Part shown: positions 1-10,397 of the stretch, piece after piece
Layout: every line of letters starts with the position of its first letter
How positions within the stretch are numbered: position 1 is the first letter of the stretch
Position numbers and translations under genes: made by a program
Assembly (NCBI GenBank): GCA_964036315.1
Contig: OZ038517.1
Span: forward strand, 19,975,074-20,039,073
Length of the DNA: 64,000 bases
Direction of reading: 5' to 3'
Source of the DNA: Acanthosepion esculentum
Lineage: Eukaryota > Mollusca > Cephalopoda > Sepiida > Sepiidae
The notes under the pieces: model-generated
What the model was told of the DNA's origin: nothing
The model's input: only the letters and a program-made list of their open reading frames with translations
The model's database searches: none

Positions 1-305
1 CTTAACTAAAAATATGAAATAATTAAATTTAAAAATAAGACCCATCTCTTAAATCAAAGATATCAACTAACAGTTAACTGTAAACACCGTTATAAATTTA
101 ACTTATTATCGAGGTTGTAATACTTTCAATGATAATGATATGTCACTATAAATTTAATAGGTTATTACTTTTATAACCTGATGGTCATCCTGTCGATATG
201 AATGTGTGTTGGTGTACCTACACTGTGTTATTCGTGTCCGTATATGTGTGTATGTATGTGTGTTTGTACTGCTGGATGTGTATGTATGTATATAAATGTT
301 AGTAA

Positions 306-308
<3 letters not shown>
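1..308. other. AT-rich flank, no gene seen
   Basis: AT-rich sequence grading into TG/TA-rich simple sequence after about 200. I see no reading frame, splice-site pair or recognisable element. Confidence 0.6.
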
Positions 309-355
<47 letters not shown>

Positions 356-383
356 AAGAAGGTAAAAAGGAGGAGAAGAGAGT

Positions 384-427
<44 letters not shown>

Positions 428-455
428 AAGAAGGTAAAAAGGAGGAGAAGAGAGT

Positions 456-501
<46 letters not shown>

Positions 502-556
502 AAGAAGGTAAAAAGGAGGAGAAGAGAGTAAAATATATATATATATATATATACAT
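309..556. repeat. Composite minisatellite: (TA)n plus 38-bp motif, three copies
   Basis: Three identical copies of a 38-base purine-rich motif (starting AAAGTAAGAAGG) at 351-388, 423-460 and 497-534 are separated by (AT)n runs of slightly different length, giving periods of 72 and 74 bases. Motif identity with variable spacers fits slippage or unequal exchange in the AT runs. Predicted YIYIY-type peptides here are translations of the microsatellite, not genes. Confidence 0.9.
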
Positions 557-1096
557 ATATGTATGTCCAGATGTATTGTGTATGTATATTTCTATTTACG
601 TGTACTTATGTATGTATGTAGGGATACATGTATATGTGTGTGTATGTATATGGATATATGTTTATGTATTGTTAAGGGGTCTCCCCTTTTTACACAAATG
701 GACTCACCCGAGGTATACATATAATACTACCAGTGAATACCCGGACGGTCTGTAATAGAGGAGGGTAGCACAAGAGTCACCGTCACGAGCACTTAGACTC
801 AGTAAGGAGTCATACCGCGATACTTCAATACCAAGACTGTATATATATTATTGCTACTAACCCGCATTCCTGGATCTACTAACCCGTATTACCAGTTTGT
901 ATTATTACGTTAATACATTTATTTTCCTTATCCATTCCTGGCGTTTGTTATTCATTGATATCGGATTCATCCCGCAATCCACAACATGTATGTATATGTA
1001 TGTACGTATATGTATGTATATGGTTGAATATCTGTGTATTTATGTGTATGTGCGTATATATCTGTACTTGTTCTTATAGGTATGTATATGTATGTG

Positions 1097-1135
<39 letters not shown>

Positions 1136-1730
1136 GTGTGTGTGTGTGTGTGTTGACACCTATCATATGCAAGCCTGTTTGTGCGTATGTGTAGGTATGT
1201 AAACTTTGGTTTGTGTCTACAGGTGCGTGTGTATGTCTATGTGTGTATATATGTATGTATGTATATTTGCGTGTGTGTGTGTGTACATATATTTATATGT
1301 ATATATGCTTGGATGTGAGTGTACTTATATATGTGGATGTATTGATGTGGGTATTTATGCATGATTATATATTTGTATATGTGAATGTATGTTCGTATGT
1401 CTTCGTATATGTATATGTATATATATATATATCTTAGTGTCTTGGAACGTATCATCAATACTAACTAAAATCTACTTTTGTTTGATAAGGATTTTTAATT
1501 GCTTATACACTTAATCAACAATTGTGTCTCGTTACTTTTTTAAAATTATTATGGTCTTTTACTGTACTTTATCGTAAATAAGATAATATTGTTTGAATAT
1601 GTGTAGGTTTATGTATATATATTCCTATATATATATATATATATATAATATACGTCTGTGTGTGTGTGTGTATGCGCGTATATATGTTTATATAGGTGTA
1701 TGTTTAAATTTACGTTTATATGGGCTTTTT

Positions 1731-1790
<60 letters not shown>

Positions 1791-2110
1791 CGTGTTTTGT
1801 ACATGTGTTTGTATATATGTATGTTTGTATGTTTAGTTTATATACGTATATGTATACATATATTTATTTATGTATATATATGTATGTATGTATATATATT
1901 TATATTTGGTTTGTTTACTTTTTTACGTTGCTGTGTGGGTTGATATATTTATGCTTGCTTCTGTATGTATATATATGCATATGTGTATATATATGTATGT
2001 GTATGTGTATATATGTGTGTATATATTTATCGATAGGTAGGCTTGTCTGTGCTTCTGTCTGTAGTAATGAATGTGTGTACACTGTACACATATATTTGTA
2101 GGTAGTTCTT
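557..2110. repeat. Long cryptic TG/TA simple-sequence tract
   Basis: About 1.5 kb dominated by TATG, TGTA and TGTG words, with pure (TA)n at about 1100-1133 and 1733-1786 and (TG)n at 1134-1153. A non-repetitive block (about 672-900) interrupts it. All open frames here are low-complexity translations and I do not call any gene. Confidence 0.85.
672..900. other. Unique-sequence island inside the simple-sequence tract
   Basis: Balanced-composition sequence interrupting the TG/TA tract. It contains a near-repeat of the phrase CTACTAACCCG at about 856 and 878. Possibly an old mobile-element insertion; no family recognised and no open frame. Confidence 0.35.
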
Positions 2111-3179
2111 ATTTTCATTCACCTAAGGTATAATAAGGCGTATATTGACGTATATGAAAAAAAAATATATTTTTATATATATTTGTGTGTTTGGAATTTT
2201 CGTTTTTTATATATTAGATGATGTTATTTTTATACGTATATACCTGTTTTAATATCTTTTCTTTCCCTATTCTTTGTTTCTCTGTTCTATTTGACCATTT
2301 TTATCTATGTATATTTGCCCATATAAGTTATATTTTAATAAGTGGTTAGAATTCGTTTAATAACACTGCCAGTCTTGAATATTTCTTGGTTGTTGTATCG
2401 GACTGTCTAGGTCAATGGGTGTGGGTGTATGTAGATGTATTTATAGGTGGCTATGTGTATAGAAACTTGCATGCATATTTATGTGTGTGTTCTTTTTTCT
2501 TTTTTTTTTTTGTAAATGGTCGTGGAGATGTTTCCTGTCTCGTCACTTTTTTGTGTGTGTGTATATATCTAAATATGTCTGGGTGCTTATGTATCATAAT
2601 CTGACTGTGTATGTATTGTCTTTCGCAAGATGTCATCATCCCACCCCTTCACTTGGAATTAAAATGTATCCATGTTGTCATGAAGTTAAGAGCAGTCGAT
2701 CTTAACGTCTATTCTAACATAATTTCAATGAAAACAAAATAAATAGAATAACATAAATATTTATTGTTTTTTCCTCAGTAATTTTATAATTTTAAACTTA
2801 ATAGAGATTAAATTTAGATTTTAAAATGGGTATTTTTTTTTCAAATTTTATCATATAATTTAATACTGATTGGTTAGAATAAGTTCTGTTTTAGTATAAC
2901 CCCAACTTTAAAGCATTTAATAGCTATTATAACATTAATTCGTTGTCAAGTTTTTTGAATTCCCGTATACTTGTATTTTGATTGATCATTCCAGCTTATG
3001 TAAAAGCGTTTTCCCCTTACAAGGGGTCGTTAATTAATTTGAACCTTTTAAAACCCTTTATTCTACATTCAACATTGTCACTTGATAAGACACCAGAGGT
3101 GTTGAAACAAAATGGCTATTTTTGTATTGATTTTATAACATATTTATGTTATAACTTTTAAATAAATAATTATGTAAAC
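2111..3179. other. AT-rich DNA, no gene seen
   Basis: AT-rich non-coding sequence with homopolymer runs and short stop-broken frames only. No recognised element. Confidence 0.6.
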
Positions 3180-3430
3180 AGTGACTATTACGGCTAATAA
3201 TGCAAGACTCTTCGGTAAATCGAATCGAGTTCTCTCAGTCACTGTGTGTTTATCTAAATATAAATACGCTTAAATTCACCTTCTTCTCTGCCGTGCGCCA
3301 ACGGCTTCAGGGTAAAATTTCCGACTGACGCGAATTCAGCCGGTTTTCGATTCTAGCCAGAGGCAACCGGACGTCTAGCCACACTGATGAGCTGTGACAC
3401 AGCGAAACAGTCTGTCTGTGGATGACAATA
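3180..3430 (+). mobile_element. Short non-autonomous retroelement carrying a hammerhead (retrozyme-like)
   Basis: A roughly 250-base block with more GC than its flanks, ending in the hammerhead ribozyme described next and followed directly by (TA)n. A GGTTTTCGATTC phrase at about 3341 is reminiscent of a pol III B box. Known families that join a short body to a type I hammerhead are animal retrozymes and Penelope-associated elements; assignment here is an inference. The left boundary is not defined. Confidence 0.5.
3373..3426 (+). ncRNA. Type I hammerhead self-cleaving ribozyme
   Basis: All invariant parts are present in order. Stem I pairs CCACA (3379-3383) with TGTGG (3417-3421), extended across a small internal loop by GTC (3373-3375) with GAC (3424-3426). 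The core is CTGATGA at 3384-3390. Stem II is GCTGT/ACAGC (3391-3395, 3399-3403) with a GAC loop. GAA follows at 3404-3406. Stem III is ACA/TGT (3407-3409, 3413-3415) with a GTC triloop. The cleavage triplet is GTC, so cleavage is predicted after C3416. The three-base-pair stem III is typical of animal retrozyme and Penelope-linked hammerheads, which are often thought to work best as dimers. No core base deviates from consensus. Confidence 0.88.
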
Positions 3431-3805
3431 TATATATATTATTATTATTTAAAAATAAGTTTTCATTGTTGCTACACAGGAATACTATGTTTCAGAACTA
3501 AAAATTAAATTAAAATTAAAATTTTTGTTCCATTTTCAAGCGATGTGGGATAACTTCAGGAAAAAAATGATTTACTTTTGGGGCAATGTAGTATTATATT
3601 TAAGAGTCTAAATTGGAGGGGGAATGAGATTTCAAAATTTTAAATGGGTGCTGCCTTTTTTGACGAATCAGGAAACAGGGTCTAATCTAAATTGGAAAAG
3701 TGAAAATCTAGGTTAAAGGTTTGGTGTGGGGATGTATTTCTGCTTGCTGATACATGTCATCCTGTATGACTTTTTTAGGAACTAATTGTAAAATTGTGTT
3801 GTTTA

Positions 3806-3885
<80 letters not shown>
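3806..3885. repeat. (CA)n(TA)n microsatellite
   Basis: About 30 bases of CA repeat run directly into about 48 bases of TA repeat. Confidence 0.95.
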
Positions 3886-3888
<3 letters not shown>

Positions 3889-4824
3889 TCCTGTTTGTTT
3901 TCTTTTCATCTTCGGTTGAACACAACTAGAGTCCGCCATTTTCTTGTAGTTGGACGGTCCTCTACAACGGCATATCAACATCAGTAGTTTATTTAATGCC
4001 GACAAAATTTTTATTTCTGGTAATAATTTTTCTGTTAAAATAACTGGTAATATCTTTTTTCAAAAATGTATTGCTGATAATTTTTTTTTTTTTTTTTACA
4101 AAGTATTTCTGGTATTAAAACCTATTTTTACACTTACATAGTGTTTTAACCCCAGTTTGAGAGCTAACTATTTATCCATAGTTGGGACCCTAACAGGTGC
4201 TACCACCCTGGGTCAGGGTGGATCTGGGGAACACCAGCAATTAAGAGGTGGTTCCACGCTCCTCAAAACATCCTGATCAGAGGCCTTGCTGTTGGACATA
4301 GTTTATTGTCTTACCTAGGACGCAGATGTAGTTTATCGTGAAACCCAGGACGGGTTCATGAAAGGTTATTGTCCCAATAAGATATATCCGATCATGCATT
4401 TCGCCGTTCAGTCTTTATCAGATCGAAAGCAAAAAAATGACTTGCCAGTGTGCGTACTTGTGTATGTTTATTAAATAATGAAATTTTATTATTTTTTCCC
4501 AGGCTAGCGTTGCTCGTGATTAAAAAAGAAGAAAAAAATTTAAAAAATGTGTGACTTTTAAAAGTCGTTTGCATTTATATTCTTTGCGTTAAGTTTCCGA
4601 GTCGAGAGATAGAATCCTTCAGAATGTCGGGATCATATACCCCATTTTTGTGACATACAGTTGTTGCGGGGTCGATAAGGATGTGTTGTGACCAAGTATA
4701 TGGTTGAGAAATAACAAAACAAGAGGTTGCAGATAAATAGTGTATTGAACAGTAAACACAACAGAAGTGTGTTACACGACTGGGGAGTGTGTATCAGTTG
4801 AACCGTTAATATTTAACGAGGGAT
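3886..4824. other. Unassigned sequence
   Basis: AT-rich sequence with one more balanced block (about 4150-4350), which includes a short hairpin ACCCTGGGTCAGGGT near 4206. No open frame of note and no family recognised. Confidence 0.5.
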
Positions 4825-5275
4825 GTATGTGGCACAAGGCCGAGATTAACGTGGGTCATCCAAGCCCGTAGACTTGGCCAAAAAATACCCGTAGAACCCG
4901 CATAAACGGGTTCGGGCCTGTCTACGTCTCCGGACGAAACTCTGCCATTCAGCACAGCCCCATCCGAGTCCCTCTCTGCCAAAAGCAGAGAATTCGACAG
5001 GGGCTACAAACAACCTCAGTAGAACAGTCTATATCACCGTTATATTTAATGCCCCCCCACATGCGTCGTATGTGGCACAAGGCCAAATTTATCGTGGGTT
5101 CTCCGAGCCCGTAGGCTCGGCCAAAAATATTCCCTTCGAACCCGTATAAATGGGTTCAGGGCCTGTCTACCTCCCCGGACGAAACTTTGCCCTTCGGCAA
5201 AGCCTCGTCCGGGTTCCTCTCTGCTCAAGGCAGACAGTTTGATAGCAATGAACGGTCTGTATCACCGTTCCCTCG
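4825..5275 (+). repeat. Two tandem 243-bp units with serial hairpins
   Basis: Two units beginning GTATGTGGCACAAGGCC start at 4825 and 5068 (period 243). The second is the better preserved and folds into consecutive perfect hairpins: CCGAGCC/GGCTCGG with a CGTA loop (5103-5120), GAACCC/GGGTTC (5138-5157), and a nested hairpin with CCCGGACGA/TCGTCCGGG (5174-5182, 5205-5213) outside CTTTGCC/GGCAAAG (5185-5202). The first copy keeps the layout with mismatches. The GGCACAAGGCC opening resembles the head of tRNA-derived SINEs. Family not identified. Confidence 0.7.
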
Positions 5276-5629
5276 TGGCTTACTTTCCTACTACTTTCTA
5301 GTAAGAGTCCACAATACCATCATTAGAGGGAAGACACCACAACAGGAGGCCGGCCTCACAAACCAAAATAAGAAGAGAAATGACAACGGCTGGGACAAGT
5401 ATAACAAAGGCAGAGATTCAAGTTTAACAAAAGTCCAGTTTACTATTTGGCACAAAAAAAATTGTCTAAAAGTCTTTACATGTCTTTTAGTGTGGTTGGT
5501 CTTAGTTCTCGAAGAGGTCAAGATTTTTGGTTAATTCTCGCAATTTTGAGAATTGAAAGTTTGTATTTTCGTCCGTAGAATGCGTAGAAAGAAAGAAATA
5601 GGATAGTGTGAGATGTTGACCTGAAAAGG
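5276..5629. other. Unassigned sequence
   Basis: No convincing gene. Two overlapping open frames on opposite strands (5187-5534 and 5291-5521) have no recognisable motif. Confidence 0.5.
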
Positions 5630-6525
5630 AAAAAGGAACTAGGATCATACCGTTCGATAAAAAACAGGACCTCTGAAATCTTCCTGGACAGTTCTCTAGG
5701 TTAGGAGGTTCAACAGCTTGGCACCAGGATCGCACATCTGATACAGGCGGATGACAGAAATCAAATGCTAAAAATCAGGATTCAACTGTGAGGGAAAAGT
5801 AGAAACATAGTGTTCGATAAAAAAACAGAATCTCAGAAAACTTGGACTGGACATTTCTGCAGGTTAGGAGGATCAACTGCTTGGTAACATGATCGCACAT
5901 CTGATATAGGCGGATGATGAAATCAACTGGTAAGAATCAGGATTCAACTGTGAGGGAAAAGGAAGTAGAAATATAGTGTTCGATAAAAAAACAGGATCTC
6001 TGAAACCTTCGTGGACAGTTCCGTAGGTTAGGAGGATCAACTGCTTGGCAACAGGATCGCACATCTCATACTGGCGGATGACAGAAATCAACTACTAAAA
6101 AACAAGATTGAACTGTGAGGGAAAAGGAAGTAGAAACATACTGTTCGATAAAAAACTGGAACTGTTAAATCTTCCTGGAGAGTTCTGTATGTTAGGAGGA
6201 TCAAGTGCTTGGCAACAAGATCGCACATCTGATACAGGCGGATGACAGAAATCAACTGCTAAGAATCAGGATTCAACTGTAAGGGAAAAGGGAGTAGGAA
6301 CATACTGTTCGATAAAAAACAGGATCTCTGAAATCTTCCTGGACAGTTCTCTAGGTTAGGAGGATCAAGTGCTTGGCAACAGGATCTCACATCTGATACA
6401 GGCGGATGACAGAAATCAACTGCTCAGAATCAGGATTCAGCTTTGAGGGAAAAGGAAGTAGAAACACACTGTTCGATAAAAAACAGGATCTCAGAACTCT
6501 TCCTGGAAAGTTCTGTAGGTTAGCT
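5630..6525. repeat. Minisatellite, about 164-bp unit, 5-6 copies
   Basis: The phrase GTTCGATAAAAAACAGGA recurs at 5652, 5812, 5978, 6143, 6307 and 6471, giving periods of 160 to 166 bases. Units share the words GGTTAGGAGGATCAA, GCACATCTGATAC and GGCGGATGA. Copies differ by point changes and one-base indels, so this is an aged array. No hammerhead core is present. Confidence 0.92.
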
Positions 6526-6895
6526 ATTGAACTCCCACTCTTTCAGTTCTGTCACTGGCTCTAACTAACGCCTTTATCCATTGATCCAGTGACTGGACCC
6601 AAAGAGTGTGAGTTCAATACCTGTTTAAGGCGGTGGAGAACTTAGAGATGGGAATTAACAGGAGATAACCGATATCTGACATCCATTAGACATGGCAGGT
6701 GGACCTAGAACAGTCTACTCCAGTGTGCGAAATAAAGGGTTCAGTTCGACATTCCAACCACCTGAAGAAGGCCGGAGCGTACAACGGCCGAAACGTTGTA
6801 ATAAATATGGCGACAAAGATTAGGACAATGGTCCGAATAATGTAAATAGTGTACATAATACCTCATCTCAGAAATATAGACAGGTATTTGACAAT
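6523..6895 (+). repeat. tRNA-derived SINE-like family (copy 1), with inverted head fragment
   Basis: The plus copy runs from about 6576 to 6895. It has a B-box-like GAGTTCAATACC at about 6612, a body containing CGAAATAAAGGGTTCAGTTC, then CTGAAGA (6762-6768), a GGCCG/CGGCC hairpin and GAAAC (6790-6794), and a tail ending in AGAAATATAGACAG. Just upstream (6523-6575) lies the same head in the opposite orientation. The same consensus recurs on both strands at about 13.65, 35.0, 37.5, 37.8, 47.8-48.7, 53.4, 55.0, 55.2, 58.2 and 58.3 kb. Family name not known to me. Confidence 0.8.
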
Positions 6896-7082
6896 CCGTC
6901 TACTAATTCGGAAACCGGGAATCCAGGAACACGACCGCTACACAAACTACATCTTAACAAAGCAACTAACTGATTTCACATTTACAGAAACAGTAGAACT
7001 GCTAAAAGAAATCTTTGGGGGGGAAAAGTCACTGTTTAATACCAGGTTTAATTGTCTCAAATTAGGAAAAATGACGAAGACG

Positions 7083-7920
7083 ATTATGTGACGTTCGCTG
7101 GTATCGTAAATTGGGAAATTGGGAATGTGAAAAATTTAAACTAAATTCGCTCACAGAGGAGCATTTGTCGGAGTTAGCTCCTCCTTAATTCCCAAATTGT
7201 CACTAGGGGTCATTCTCCCTGTACTATATATATTAGCGACTTCTCGCCTCGTTCTCTTTTTCATTTCTTCATTTCAGCGACTGCAGTGTAAGCTCTCTTA
7301 GAAGATCCGTGTCTTCCCATTTGTGGGAGATGCCATGAACATTAAACACACATACAAGTACGTACGAACATTCACCAAAATACGAACATTCACAAAAGAA
7401 CTGACACAAACGTTCACACACGCACAAAATATTATTGTCCATTGTGGAAATCGATACAGCAACAAAGGAGACGAAACAAATTCTTCAACGCGACAACGAA
7501 CCTTGTCACCCAATTCTATGCTTAATGTTAATTACTTAAATTAACATAAACCCAGCTTGCGAAAGAACGCTCACTCCAACAAAACATTTTATTCCACAAC
7601 AAACATCTCCAGTAAAAGAGCGACAACTCTGTAGAAATTACAGTGAGTCAAGAACAAAACTTTTTTTTTAATTTAATACAAAAACCAACTGTATAATTTT
7701 CCTACAACGGCAAATATACTTCAGCACACCTTCTCATTTTCATACATTAAGTTCAACAATTTAAATTCTTTCAATATTACACACAATCAAGAACTCTAAA
7801 GTGTTTTAACAACTTTAGCATCATATATTTTATATTTGTTGTGTTTTATAAAAAATATTTCTTGTTGAACAAATTCTTCTACTTGATTATTTCTCTTGTT
7901 GTTGTCTTTGTGACATTTGA
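7083..7920. other. Unassigned; LTR-like promoter fragment possible
   Basis: Contains CTATATATATTAGCGACTTC near 7222 followed by pyrimidine-rich sequence, the look of an LTR TATA/R region, and an inverted pair (AATTGGGAA at about 7110 with TTCCCAAATT at about 7190). The two opposed open frames at 7298-7544 have no motif. Only suggestive. Confidence 0.3.
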
Positions 7921-7924
7921 TATA

Positions 7925-8079
7925 CAGTGTAACCCGGATATAAGAGAAACCAGGATATAAGAGAGATTTTTCTCTGGTCCCAAATTAGAGCCTGTGTTAA
8001 TAAAACAAAATAGACCAAACCCGGATATAAGAGACTTCTTCTCCGGCCCATGCAACTCTCTTATATCCGGGTTACACTG
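7925..8079. mobile_element. Pogo/Tigger-like MITE (copy 1)
   Basis: Terminal inverted repeats CAGTGTAACCCGGATATAAG and its complement bound a 155-base element flanked by TA on both sides. The CAGTG start, the ..CCGGATATAA.. terminal pattern and TA duplication fit pogo/Tigger elements of the Tc1/mariner superfamily. No coding capacity. A second partial copy (right end at 8157) follows directly. Confidence 0.75.
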
Positions 8080-8157
8080 TATATATAATAGACAAAACCC
8101 GGATATAAGAGACTTCGCCTCCGGTCCCGACAACTCTCTTATATCCGGGTTACACTG
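8080..8157. mobile_element. Pogo-like MITE, right-end fragment
   Basis: Repeats the right half of the neighbouring MITE (from ACCCGGATATAAGAGAC to TTACACTG) with TA after it. It probably arose by unequal exchange or a partial insertion. Confidence 0.65.
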
Positions 8158-8191
8158 TAGTAAAAATAGGAGAGGGTCAGTTTTATTTGTA

Positions 8192-8360
8192 CAGTGTAAC
8201 CCGGATATAAGAGGAACCCGGATATAAGAGAGATTTTTCTCTGGTCCCAAATTAGAGCCTGTGTTAATAAAACAAAATAGACCAAACACGGATATAAGAG
8301 AAACCCGGATATAAGAGACTTACCCGGCCCCGACAACTCTCTTATATCCGGGTTACACTG
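8192..8360. mobile_element. Pogo-like MITE (copy 2)
   Basis: Same terminal repeats as the element at 7925, 169 bases long with TA on the right. Internal repetition of the ACCCGGATATAAGAG motif makes it slightly longer than copy 1. Confidence 0.75.
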
Positions 8361-8739
8361 TATTTATAAACAATACAGATTGGCTATCCCACTATACAGT
8401 TTAAATGTTTCATTTTTATCGCAGGACTGACGTCTGAAGCACACAGTGATATTCGGACTAGTGCGACACGATAACTAGGCGTATATTAAGGTGGATTTGT
8501 AAAATATGTATTTTATTATAATAGATTAAGAATAGAAAAATAGTTTAAAAACATGTTTCGTTTAACAAAAGTACTAATTGAAAAAGAAAAGGAAAAAAAA
8601 TAAATAAATAATCGCTTTTTCTTTTATAAGTAAATTTGTGGAAGAGAAAAGGGCATCAGATTAACTGTTAAATCCTACCAGTCTTCCAATAAAACATTTG
8701 ACTAAGTGATTTGATGTGATAAAAGATAAACGTTTAGGA

Positions 8740-9306
8740 AATAGATTTTAGGTGACCGTATCGGGTTATCTCCTCTTCGTTTCGTAACCCTTTCACCAGG
8801 GGCCTCCCTCTCTCCCGGGAGTATAAATACGGGCTGACCTTTCGCCTCTTTCTCTTTCCACGGCTCTTCCCACGGCTTCGCACACGTGCGGCCAAAACTG
8901 CCTCTCCTGGGCCTGTAAACCGCGCACGTGGTGCGAGGTACTGAAAAACTTTCTCTAACATATCCAATATGTAAACTCTAATACACAACCAGCGTTTCCC
9001 ATGTTCAGGGAACACGCTAAAAACAAAATTCACCCGTACGGACATTTCAATTCAACACACACACAATAACTTTCCATACAGACACTAACGTTTTATTCAT
9101 GTTTTAAATGATGTATTTGTAACACGTGTTTTAACCTGTTTGTTAATAATATATATTTGTTCGCATACATATATATCTGTCTTGTTCGTTTTATTTTGCT
9201 TTCTTTGGACTCCATCATGGTCCAACATTACTATGTAGCGGGACTGGCCAGCAGGAAGTCTTAGTCCAGAGATTTTATCCTCACATTAACCCGCCGGTCC
9301 CCTACA
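8740..9306 (+). mobile_element. LTR of a Ty3/gypsy-type retrotransposon (left)
   Basis: Has a TATA box (GTATAAATACGGG at about 8820) in a GC-richer U3-like block, ends in CA at 9306, and is followed after five bases by TGGTGACCTTCCGACGTG, which matches the TGGTGAC...CGACGTG primer-binding context of Ty3-type elements. Its 3' 235 bases (9070-9306) are repeated at 9868-10104. The left boundary is approximate. Confidence 0.65.
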
Positions 9307-9867
9307 TAAAATGGTGACCTTCCGACGTGATTCGAACACACACAGGACAATATATATGTACGAGCAAATTCAGATACAAACCTTTCAAACGAGAGAAACA
9401 TACAGCACCAATATTGGAAACTTTTCTATTCTACGCACGCGAAACTATTAACAAAAGAACTTTTAATTCAGACATGTCTACAAAACAGCCTTCTCCTACA
9501 CGCAAAAAAAGGAATTTTCTTACACCACGTGGTAATAACAATTACTACTACAAGCAAGCCGTTACAACCCTTTCTTTCTACTGGTCTATATTTGCTTGAC
9601 CTTTTCTTTCTCTCGGCAACGCTTGACCTCAATTTCACCCGGCTTACCAACAGAGAACACGACGCCATATTTTTTTTAAACAAAATTCAACTTTCTTCTG
9701 AACTGAAATAGAAAAAGTGTGAACCCCATTACAAAGGCAACTCACTGTCCTTTCTCATCCTACATCGATGCAAGACGACTTATCTACGAATTTTGCGACA
9801 ACGATATCCCATCGTCAATACAGAAAATTCTCCCAACTTACATTCGACACTCGGTAGAAATTCCATA
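9307..9867 (+). mobile_element. Remnant internal region of the LTR element
   Basis: Begins with the primer-binding site (from 9312). An open frame at 9327-9599 could be a decayed gag start but shows no zinc knuckle. Only about 560 bases remain between the two LTR parts, so protease, RT and integrase are gone. Confidence 0.5.
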
Positions 9868-10104
9868 CTTTCTATACAGACACTAACGTTTTATTCATGT
9901 TTTAAATGATGTATTTGTAACACGTGTTTTAACCTGTTTGTTAATAATATATATTTGTTCGCATACATATATATCTGTCTTGTTCGTTTTATTTTGCTTT
10001 CTTTGGACTCCATCATAGTCCAACATTCTCATGTAGCGGGACTGGCCAGCAGGAAGTCTTAGTCCAGAGATTTTATCCTCACATTAACCCGCCGGTCCAC
10101 TACA
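9868..10104 (+). mobile_element. Partial right LTR, repeat of 9070-9306
   Basis: Near-identical direct repeat of the 3' part of the left LTR, from a TACAGACACTAACG phrase to CGCCGGTCC.CTACA. Only a few substitutions separate the copies, so they are fairly young. Confidence 0.8.
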
Positions 10105-10192
10105 ACCGGTTCAAAAACCGTCTTTACTGTATCTTGACCACACATTAAGGAAATAAAGAAAAGATAATATAATTTTCCCTTTCTCCCGGCAA

Positions 10193-10216
10193 CAACTCTC
10201 TTATATCCGGGTTACA

Positions 10217-10262
<46 letters not shown>

Positions 10263-10394
10263 TAACCCGGATATAAGAGAGATTTTCTCTGGTCCCAAAT
10301 TAGAGCCTGTGTTAATGTATATAAATTAGACCAATCCCGGATATAAGAGACTTCTTCTCCGGTCCGACAACTCTCTTATATCCGGGTTACACTG
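10193..10394. mobile_element. Pogo-like MITE (copy 3) with microsatellite-split half site
   Basis: A right terminal repeat at about 10193-10219 is followed by (TG)n(TA)n to 10258, then a whole element from 10259 to 10394 with the same ends as the 7925 copy. The first C of its left end is lost. Confidence 0.7.
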
Positions 10395-10397
10395 TAC

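Noticed and set aside
299..2118. Open frames rich in Tyr/Ile/Cys/Val
   Set aside because: They are translations of TA/TG simple sequence on both strands, with no domain and no codon bias.
5630..6525. Retrozyme array (tandem units of a suitable size)
   Set aside because: Units contain CTGATAC and CTGAAAT but no CTGANGA plus GAAA core.
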